This document shows positions 31,996 to 38,771 of a DNA stretch of 64,000 nucleotides, piece after piece. Position numbers and translations under genes: made by a program. This DNA is from Aldehydirespirator sp965200005 (GTDB lineage: Bacteria; Actinomycetota; Acidimicrobiia; Acidimicrobiales; Aldehydirespiratoraceae), in NCBI GenBank assembly GCA_965200005.1, contig OZ241331.1:3407828-3471827 (forward strand), written 5' to 3'. The notes beneath the pieces were generated by a model. The model had not been told where the DNA came from. It ran no database searches and saw only the letters and a program-made list of their open reading frames with translations. The number at the start of each line of letters is the position of its first letter. Within the stretch, counting starts at the first letter, position 1.

Positions 31996-33522
31996 TTGCT
32001 GAGAGGCAAGCCGTGGCTACGGGCGCTGGTTGCAGGCCTGCTACTTGCTGCTTCGGTGCCGCCGTGGGGCTTCTGGCCGCTCGCTTTTGTGGGCATGGCG
32101 TTGTGGGTGGAACTACTCGCTGCCAAGACCTTTTACCTTCGAGCCGGCCTTTCGGCGCTCGTGAGTGTCGCCTGGATGGCTCCGGCGACAGTCTGGATGC
32201 TGGATCTGAGCGCAGTTGGTTGGCCGCTTGCCGTCATCGGTTTCGCTCTTATGCATGCCGCAGCAGGTGCCATCGTGGTTCCGGATCGGCGTCTGTTGGC
32301 ATTCCCGGCTGCATTTGCCCTAGCCGAGTTCTTGCGCTGGAGTTGGCCTTTTGGAGGTGTGCCGCTGGCCACTATGGCCATGGCGCAAGTGTCGGGTCCT
32401 CTGGCTTCAGCCGTACGTATCGGCGGCCCACTGCTGCTGAGCGGTCTTACTGCCGTTGGCGGTGTTGCTCTGGCGGCCCTTGTCGGACGCAAGTTTCGAG
32501 AGGCTGCGATCGGTGTGGCACTGGTCGTGGGGGCAGCGCTGCTGGGATCGGTTGCACCAGCTGGTGAGGTGCTTCCCGCTTCCGCTAGTGCCACTGGGAG
32601 TTCAAGCATCGTCGCGGCAGTGGTACAAGGCGGCGGGCCGCAAAACACCCGCGCAAACATCTGTGAGCAGCGTGACGTCTTTGAGCGTCACATCGAAGCT
32701 ACGTACTCTCAGGTTCAAACACCTGTCGATCTTGTGTTGTGGCCCGAAGATGTAGTGCATCCCCGCCCCGACAGCGAGACCGAACGCCGCATCTGTACCG
32801 ATCCTCTGTTGACCCACAGCGAGGCACGCTCACGCCTCGGCGACCTTGCATCATCACTTGACGCAGTCGTAGTTGCGGGCTTCTTTGAGCGCACCGCCGA
32901 TGGTGAAGCCAACCGCAACTACGTATCCGTGTTCGACTCGAGTGGGATCGAGGTCGACACCTACGACAAGGTTCGCCTCGTTCCTTTCGGTGAGTTCGTG
33001 CCGTTGCGTTCCACAGCCGAGCGTTTCAGCGACGAGCTCCCCGGACGAGATGTCCGTCCCGGCTCCTCCGAAGAAGCAGCCGCGCTAGACACGCCTATCG
33101 GATCGCTCGGTGTCGTCATCTCCTGGGAGGTGTTCTTCGAGAACCGGGCCCGCAGCGCAATCGGTGACGGCGACGGGTTGCTGCTCATGAATCCGACCAA
33201 TGGCTCGAGTTACTGGCTGACGGTTGTGCAGTCGCAACAGATTGCTTCGAGCCGTCTACGAGCACTCGAGACGGGTCGTTGGGTGCTCCAGGCCGCGCCT
33301 ACTGGCTTTTCCGCTGTGATTGACCCTCACGGCAATGTGATCGAGCGAACGGGAACTTCTGAGTCCCGGGTGATACAGAGCACTGTCGAGCTACGTCGTG
33401 GCGATACGCTTGCCGTCCGGCTGGGACCGTGGCCCGCGGCAGTGGCAGCGGCCCTGACCGTTGCGATGTCGCTCGGTGCGGGGCGTCTCGTTTCTCGACG
33501 CAAGCCAGGGGGAAAGCCTTAG
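31996..33522 (+). CDS. lnt: Apolipoprotein N-acyltransferase homologue with Ser in place of the catalytic Cys
   Basis: Integral membrane protein (508 aa) of the Lnt family, which adds the third acyl chain to lipoproteins. Six to seven N-terminal membrane segments precede a nitrilase-like extracytoplasmic domain (about residues 215-470) and a final membrane helix. The nitrilase triad in Escherichia coli Lnt is Glu267, Lys335, Cys387; here Glu251 (LWPEDV) and Lys325 (DKVRLVPFGE) are kept, but the nucleophile position is Ser376 (VVISWEVFF, codon TCC at 33121-33123). Activity as an N-acyltransferase is therefore doubtful or mechanistically different. TTG start three bases after the cyclase gene. 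The glycosyltransferase gene follows at four bases, so the two are co-translated, as in actinobacterial Lnt-glycosyltransferase pairs. Confidence 0.85.
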   Translation: MLRGKPWLRALVAGLLLAASVPPWGFWPLAFVGMALWVELLAAKTFYLRAGLSALVSVAWMAPATVWMLDLSAVGWPLAVIGFALMHAAAGAIVVPDRRLLAFPAAFALAEFLRWSWPFGGVPLATMAMAQVSGPLASAVRIGGPLLLSGLTAVGGVALAALVGRKFREAAIGVALVVGAALLGSVAPAGEVLPASASATGSSSIVAAVVQGGGPQNTRANICEQRDVFERHIEATYSQVQTPVDLVLWPEDVVHPRPDSETERRICTDPLLTHSEARSRLGDLASSLDAVVVAGFFERTADGEANRNYVSVFDSSGIEVDTYDKVRLVPFGEFVPLRSTAERFSDELPGRDVRPGSSEEAAALDTPIGSLGVVISWEVFFENRARSAIGDGDGLLLMNPTNGSSYWLTVVQSQQIASSRLRALETGRWVLQAAPTGFSAVIDPHGNVIERTGTSESRVIQSTVELRRGDTLAVRLGPWPAAVAAALTVAMSLGAGRLVSRRKPGGKP

Positions 33523-33526
33523 CGCC

Positions 33527-34807
33527 ATGCCCGCTAAAGCGGACCCTCAAGGATCGCTTCGCATCGCGATTCTCTGTTACCGGGGCAAGCCACATGTGGG
33601 CGGCCAGGGCGTCTATGTGAGTCGCCTCTCTGCCGCGCTGGCCGATCTCGGCCATCACGTGACAGTTCTCGGGGGCCCTCCGTATCCCGAACTTGACCCA
33701 AGAGTGCCACTAGTGCGTCTGGGCGGTCTCGACATCTGGGCACCGCCGCATCCCATGCGCAAACCCAGAGCCTGGGAACTCAAGGACTGGATCGATGTTG
33801 CCGAACATGTCTCGTTTGTGACGGGCAACTTCAGCGAGCCGATGGCGTTTAGCTTGCGGGCCTGGCGTCACCTGAGACCTCGCCGTGCAAGCTTCGACAT
33901 CGTGCATGACAACCAGACGCTCGGGTGGGGAATCCTTGCGCTGCACAAGAGTGGATGGCCGCTGCTTGAGACGATCCATCATCCGATCACGGTGGATCGC
34001 CGCCTTGAACTCGCCCACGCTCGTGGCTGGCGGGAACAGCTGGGGAAGCGTCGCTGGTACGCCTTCACGAAGATGCAAACGCAGGTGTCACGCCGCTTGC
34101 CTCGAGTGCTCACCGTGTCCGAGTCATCGAAGGCGGACATCAGCCGTGACCATGGAGTTGCGCGGGAACACATTCATGTGGTGCCAGTTGGTGTCGACCC
34201 CGACGTGTTCGCCCCGGTTGAGGGTATTGATGGTCAGCCAGGGCACCTGATCACCACTGCAAGTGCTGATGTCACCATGAAGGGCTTGAGCTTCCTGCTT
34301 GAAGCGGTTGCCAAGCTGCGAACCGAACGCCACATTTCGCTGACTGTTATCGGCAAGCCTGTGCCCGACTCTGCCGCGAGCCGTGCCATTGCCAGACTCG
34401 GGCTAGACGATGTAGTGCAATTCGTTTCCGGCGTTTCGGACCGCCGCATTGTGGAGTTGTACGCCGAGGCCGAACTCGCTGTGGTGCCGTCGCTGTATGA
34501 AGGATTCTCGCTGCCCGCGATAGAAGCCATGTCCTGTGGTGTGCCCCTGGTGGCTACCACAGGCGGCGCTCTACCTGAAGTCGCCGGAACTCACAACGAG
34601 ACATGCTTCCTGACCGAGCCGGGTGACTCTGAGGCTCTTGCCGGGGTGCTGCGAACTGCCCTAGAGAATCCCGAGGCGCGGGCTCGTGTAGGCGAGGCCG
34701 GCCGGCAACGAGTGATGAGGCAGTGGTCTTGGCGCATCACCGCTGAGCGCACTGTCGAGCAGTACCGGGCCGTGCTCGCGGATACTGGTTCCTTACTGCG
34801 GAACTGA
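33527..34807 (+). CDS. GT4-family glycosyltransferase
   Basis: Predicted retaining sugar transferase (426 aa) with GT-B fold. The N-terminal domain begins IAILCYRGKPHVGGQGVYV (Gly-rich nucleotide-sugar loop), and the C-terminal domain has VPSLYEGFSLPAIEAMSCGVPLVAT (about residues 320-345) with the E-x7-E type acceptor/donor motif. No membrane segments. ATG at 33527 is chosen because the longer frame lies in the lnt-like gene. It is followed with a one-base overlap by a methyltransferase and then by a toroid protein; this trio recurs as a conserved neighbourhood in actinobacteria to my recollection, with no established product. A polyprenyl-linked or lipid-linked glycan is the natural guess. 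Confidence 0.87.
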   Translation: MPAKADPQGSLRIAILCYRGKPHVGGQGVYVSRLSAALADLGHHVTVLGGPPYPELDPRVPLVRLGGLDIWAPPHPMRKPRAWELKDWIDVAEHVSFVTGNFSEPMAFSLRAWRHLRPRRASFDIVHDNQTLGWGILALHKSGWPLLETIHHPITVDRRLELAHARGWREQLGKRRWYAFTKMQTQVSRRLPRVLTVSESSKADISRDHGVAREHIHVVPVGVDPDVFAPVEGIDGQPGHLITTASADVTMKGLSFLLEAVAKLRTERHISLTVIGKPVPDSAASRAIARLGLDDVVQFVSGVSDRRIVELYAEAELAVVPSLYEGFSLPAIEAMSCGVPLVATTGGALPEVAGTHNETCFLTEPGDSEALAGVLRTALENPEARARVGEAGRQRVMRQWSWRITAERTVEQYRAVLADTGSLLRN

Positions 34808-35592
34808 TGCTCACCGTCAACTATTCAGTGTTCGGTCTTCGGTCGGGCGAGCGGCTACTGGATCTAGGGTGCGGGTTCGGTCGGCACTCCTATGAAGCAC
34901 TCAAGCGAGGTGCTGAGGTTGTCGCCTGTGATCTGGCTCGCCCAGAGGTGGAGCAGGTGCGGAATCTGGTTCGCCTTCTGATCGCTGACGGCGACGTGGC
35001 TCCCTCGGTGCTCGCTAGTGCTGTGCAGGGCGATGCGACGCGCCTTCCTTTTGATGATGAGTCATTCGACAGGGTGATCGCGTCTGAGGTACTCGAGCAC
35101 ATACCTGATGACAACACGGCTCTTGTGGAGTTGGCTCGGGTACTCAAACCAGGTGGGCGCTTAGCGGTGACGATCCCTTCGTGGTTTCCCGAAAAGCTTT
35201 GCTGGAAGTTGTCAAGCGATTACCACGCGCCCGCGGCACCCGGTGGCCACGTGCGCATCTACCGGTTGCGTGAAATGCAACGCAAGCTTGGTGCTGCTGG
35301 ATTTGAGCCAGGACGCTGGCATCGTGCCCATGCCTTGCACTCACCGTATTGGTGGCTGCGCTGTGCCGTGGGCCCCAACAGGGATGTGGGAGATAACCGT
35401 CTGGTGAAGGCTTACAACCGGTTCCTTGAGTGGGACATCATGAAGGCACCAAAAGTCACCCGTATTGCCGAGCGGCTACTCAACCCGCTGCTAGGCAAGA
35501 GTCTCGTGGTGTATGCCGACAAGACAGTGTCGGCAGCGGGTGATTCAGACCTGGATGCCAGCGGGCGTTTGGAGTTGACTCATGCTGGCTGA
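34807..35592 (+). CDS. Class I SAM-dependent methyltransferase
   Basis: Predicted methyltransferase (261 aa) with a Rossmann-like SAM-binding domain: motif I LLDLGCGFGRHS near residues 17-28, acidic motif II in VVACDLAR, and post-motif FDRVIASEVLEHIPDD near 80-95. The C-terminal third is variable and contains several Trp and His residues that may shape the acceptor site. The ATG overlaps the glycosyltransferase stop by one base, indicating translational coupling. Given its partners it may methylate a lipid-linked sugar or prenol intermediate; acceptor unknown. Confidence 0.87.
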   Translation: MLTVNYSVFGLRSGERLLDLGCGFGRHSYEALKRGAEVVACDLARPEVEQVRNLVRLLIADGDVAPSVLASAVQGDATRLPFDDESFDRVIASEVLEHIPDDNTALVELARVLKPGGRLAVTIPSWFPEKLCWKLSSDYHAPAAPGGHVRIYRLREMQRKLGAAGFEPGRWHRAHALHSPYWWLRCAVGPNRDVGDNRLVKAYNRFLEWDIMKAPKVTRIAERLLNPLLGKSLVVYADKTVSAAGDSDLDASGRLELTHAG

Positions 35593-36781
35593 CACCAACG
35601 GTTCCAAACCATCTAATGCCAGGACTTCCCAAACTTACCGCTCTGTTGCTCCCCGACTGGGAGCAACTCCTCGGGATACAGAGCTAGAGCAATCGCTGCG
35701 AGGCGATTTTTTTGCCCCACAAGTGCCCGGCGTGTTGAGCAGTCAGCAAGCCGATCAGACTGCTCAATCCATTGCTGAGTGTCAGCTGTCGAATGGCATG
35801 ATCCCGAGGTTTGTTGGGGGTGTGTCAGATCCGTGGAACCATGTTGAAGCGGCCATGGCGCTTGTTGTGGCGGGGCGCCGTGCCGAGGCCGAAGCGGCAT
35901 ATGGATGGCTTGCTCGGATGCAACGCCATGATGGTTCCTGGCATCAGTACTACACGGCTAAGGGTGTCGATAAACATAAACTCGACACCAACACGATTGC
36001 CTATATCGCTACTGGTGTGTGGCATCACTGGCTGCGATTTGGTGATCGGTCATTCGTTACCGAAATGTGGCCTGTCGTCGAGAGAGCCATCGATTTTGTG
36101 CTGGCGTTGCAGACCCCTCGAGGTGAGATCGTCTGGGCTTGCCGGGCCACCGAGCGGCCCTGGTCTTTCGCCTTGCTTACCGGTTCTTCGTCAATCAGTC
36201 ACAGTTTGAGATGTGCACTCGCTATCGCTGATCTTGTTGGTAAACAGCGTCCCAGTTGGGAGTTAGCTGTGGGTCGCCTTGTTCATACCATCAAGCATCA
36301 CCGCAGTGATGCTTTTGCGCAAAAGGACCGCTGGGCAATGGATTGGTATTACCCGGTTCTCGCCGGAGCAATGAGTTCTATTGAAGGTCGTGAGTTACTA
36401 GCTACTCGGCGCGAAGTGTTTGTGCATGAGGGTCGCGGTGTGCGATGTGTGAGTGACCACGATTGGGTAACGACGGCTGAGACTTGTGAGTGCTCTATGG
36501 CTTATCTTGCGGCCGGTGACCGTGAAACCGCATTGAACCTCTTCACATGGATACAACAATTGCGACAACCCGATGGCAGCTATCTGACAGGTTGGGCCTT
36601 CCCTGACAATGTCAGTTACCCAGATCGTGAATGCACCACATACTCATCAGCAGCCATGCTCCTAGCTGCTGACGCGCTAGACGGTTCCAACCCAACGTCC
36701 GCCTTATTCGCTCACCAAGATGCCCTCCCCGCACCTCTACACCTAACCTCAAACCCCCAACAACACCCCGCGCTCAACTAA
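35582..36781 (+). CDS. Alpha/alpha-toroid protein (prenyltransferase / squalene-cyclase-like repeat), function unknown
   Basis: A 399-residue soluble protein with repeated QW-like segments (LARMQRHDGSWHQYY near residues 108-122, WIQQLRQPDGSYLTGW near 320-335) that match the alpha/alpha-toroid shared by terpene cyclases, prenyltransferase beta subunits and six-hairpin glycosidases. No DCTAE or DXDD terpene cyclase motif is evident, so true cyclase activity is unlikely. The first 30 residues are low-complexity. ATG at 35582 overlaps the methyltransferase by 11 bases. Codon use in the C-terminal 25 residues is Pro/His/Leu-rich, perhaps a disordered tail. The protein could hydrolyse or trim the product of the two upstream genes. 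Convergent with the AAA ATPase gene. Confidence 0.7.
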   Translation: MLADTNGSKPSNARTSQTYRSVAPRLGATPRDTELEQSLRGDFFAPQVPGVLSSQQADQTAQSIAECQLSNGMIPRFVGGVSDPWNHVEAAMALVVAGRRAEAEAAYGWLARMQRHDGSWHQYYTAKGVDKHKLDTNTIAYIATGVWHHWLRFGDRSFVTEMWPVVERAIDFVLALQTPRGEIVWACRATERPWSFALLTGSSSISHSLRCALAIADLVGKQRPSWELAVGRLVHTIKHHRSDAFAQKDRWAMDWYYPVLAGAMSSIEGRELLATRREVFVHEGRGVRCVSDHDWVTTAETCECSMAYLAAGDRETALNLFTWIQQLRQPDGSYLTGWAFPDNVSYPDRECTTYSSAAMLLAADALDGSNPTSALFAHQDALPAPLHLTSNPQQHPALN

Positions 36782-36809
36782 CCCAGAAGCCACGGCAACC
36801 GGCTACCTT

Positions 36810-38021
36810 CTATTCGCCTCCAATGATGCTGTTGGCCGCCATTTCGAGAAGTCCAGGGTGTGTGCTTTGGATTGATCCATGTTGTGGCGACGAGATCACT
36901 CGCTTGTCAATGAGTCGCCTGCGATAGACGTTCACATACTGGGACGACTTTCCGAGTCGACGGGCGACGTCTCGCGTCTTGGTCATCTCGCTGTCGACGC
37001 TCATTGCGACCATGAAGCGTTTCTCAACATCTGATAGGTCGCGCCAGATCGGAGCGAGCACATTCTCCTTAAATGTCTCGTCCGCCTGCTCACACGCACT
37101 CTCAAGAATCTGACGTGTCACGGTGCCTTTGCTCGTCGAACCGGAATGCATGTCATCCCAAGCGTGCCATCCAACCAGTTGAAGAAAGTATGGGGAGCCT
37201 GCGGACTTCTTGATGACAACATCCAGCGCGTTCGGCTCGATTTGGAGACCACGATCGTCAAACACCACACTCAGCGCTCGTTCAGAGTCAGCATCGCCGA
37301 GTGGATCCACCGACCATCGATCCAGTCGTCTCAAGAACGTTGCGCCCGGATCCTCCAGGATCGTGTGCAGCATCTCTGGCAGACCGGCACCGATCACCGC
37401 AAGCGGCAGACGCTTGCGTCTTGATGCCAACTGAAACGCATGACCGAGTGTCCGTGCGGCCAACAGGTCGATGTTCTGTATCTCATCGATTGTGAACAGA
37501 ACACCAGCGCACTTCTTGGAGCGGGCACACAACTCCCCCACTCGCAGCATCGCAGCTTCAAGTGACGGACTCGGGGTGAGTTCCTGCTCATCCTCAAAGG
37601 TGACATGTCCTATTGCCGCGACTCCTACCGACTTGACCTGCCTGCGAGAACGACGTCGTCGCGGTTCCTTTCGAGAGCGTTTCGCGCGGCGGTCACAAGC
37701 GTCGTCAAACTTGTAGATCAGCCGGTCAATCACGCTGGCTCCTGAACTGTCGACTGACGCATGTTCAGAGATTGCGAACCAGCCCAGCCGTCTAGCCTCG
37801 GCCTCCAACTCGGTGAGAAGTACGGTCTTGCCTTCGCCGCGTGCTCCGACTAGGAGCCCACTTGAGTACCGGTGCGATGGCCCACACTCAAACGCCAACC
37901 GGAAAGAGTCAAGGATCTGGTCGCGGCCCGCAAGATAGGGCGGTGACTCACCGAAGCCTGGAACGAACGGATTAGCGCCTCGACCTAGTCTTTTTTGCAC
38001 GTTTATAATATAAACGAACAA
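36810..38021 (-). CDS. Orc1/Cdc6-like AAA ATPase with C-terminal winged helix
   Basis: Cytoplasmic P-loop ATPase (403 aa). Walker A GARGEGKTVLL near residues 57-67, Walker B LFTIDEIQNID near 172-182 and sensor-1 region AVIGAGLP follow the pattern of AAA_16/Orc1-like ATPases. A Lys/Arg-rich loop (about 108-130) lies between. The C-terminal domain (about 310-395) looks like a winged helix (TRDVARRLGKSSQYVNVYRRRLIDK) that would bind DNA. Such stand-alone ATPases are typical accessory genes found near mobile elements or regulatory islands, with no defined role. It is 10 bases downstream of the broken coiled-coil gene, same strand, so the two formed an operon. ATG at 38021 has no strong ribosome binding site. 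Confidence 0.75.
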   Translation of the reverse strand: MFVYIINVQKRLGRGANPFVPGFGESPPYLAGRDQILDSFRLAFECGPSHRYSSGLLVGARGEGKTVLLTELEAEARRLGWFAISEHASVDSSGASVIDRLIYKFDDACDRRAKRSRKEPRRRRSRRQVKSVGVAAIGHVTFEDEQELTPSPSLEAAMLRVGELCARSKKCAGVLFTIDEIQNIDLLAARTLGHAFQLASRRKRLPLAVIGAGLPEMLHTILEDPGATFLRRLDRWSVDPLGDADSERALSVVFDDRGLQIEPNALDVVIKKSAGSPYFLQLVGWHAWDDMHSGSTSKGTVTRQILESACEQADETFKENVLAPIWRDLSDVEKRFMVAMSVDSEMTKTRDVARRLGKSSQYVNVYRRRLIDKRVISSPQHGSIQSTHPGLLEMAANSIIGGE

Positions 38022-38031
38022 AAACGGATAG

Positions 38032-38581
38032 CTATGGGACGTCCAGTTTGTTGGGTGGGCTGAGGTCTGGGGCTACTAGGGGGGAACGCTCGCCGGCCCT
38101 GGCCCGCTCGGCGGCCCGCTCAAGGAATCCCATGATCCAACTGAGCTGTAGCGAAATCTTCAGATAGTTCTCTGCAAGGTCCTCGTGCCGTGCCTCAAGT
38201 TTGGACATCCTTGCTTCAACGTCATCCATGCGTTGCTCTAGACGCTCCAGACGCTGCTCAATGAGCTCTAGGCGAGCCTTCATCGCTGCCTGATCCTCAC
38301 GCAGCAACCTGAGTTCCGCGGTGAACTCTTCTCGCATCGCAGCGTTGTCGGCGCTGAACTCTTCTCGCATCGCAGCGTTGTCGGCGCGGAACTCTTCTCG
38401 CATCGCAGCGTTGTCGGCGGTGAACCGAGGCGATGTCCTCGCGGACTTCTTTGCGTAGCGCAGCGTTGTCCTCGCGGAACTCCTTGCGTAGCCCGTTGAT
38501 GCTGTGCTGCTGGTGCCAGATGATCGACACCACGGCAGCCACTAGCGCACCTAGCTGCACCCAGATCGATAGATCTCCCAT
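38032..38581 (-). pseudogene. Membrane-anchored coiled-coil protein gene with a one-base frameshift
   Basis: Two overlapping minus-strand frames are halves of one gene. From ATG 38581 (GGAGGT upstream) the product starts MGDLSIWVQLGALVAAV (one membrane helix, residues 5-22), then KEFREDNAALRKEVREDIAS. The frame continues as nonsense, while the +1-shifted frame resumes with TADNAAMREEF repeats and a long coiled coil (LEQRMDDVEARMSKLEARH) to the stop at 38032. The total length, 550 bases, is one more than a multiple of three. The shift lies near 38420-38430, at the edge of the 33-bp repeats; removing one G (plus-strand C, 38425-38426) restores a 182-residue protein. No slippery site is evident, so a mutation or an assembly error is more likely than programmed frameshifting. 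Same architecture as 15475-15834. Confidence 0.72.
38322..38420. repeat. Three tandem 33-bp units in the broken coiled-coil gene
   Basis: Units 38322-38354, 38355-38387 and 38388-38420 are nearly identical. Each encodes 11 residues of the type ADNAAMREEF plus one, i.e. a hendecad, a period that also supports coiled coils. The frameshift occurs immediately beyond the third unit. Confidence 0.85.
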
Positions 38582-38771
38582 CACCACCTCCGTATCGCCG
38601 AGCCTACTTGGAATCGAAGCTGCGAAGTGATGATGCAACTGGCCATACACCAGCATGAATACATGAAACATAACGAGGAGCATAGAGGGTGTACGTCACA
38701 ATGAGCGCTACTTCATGAATGCATCTGCCCTCTGGTTCCTTTTGAGCTATTACCGCTGATGCTGAGCGCGC

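Noticed and set aside
38582..38771. Mobile element in the gene-free stretch before the coiled-coil gene
   Set aside because: No transposase, terminal inverted repeat or target duplication is seen; a short TTCATGAA palindrome at 38712-38719 is the only feature and is likely chance.
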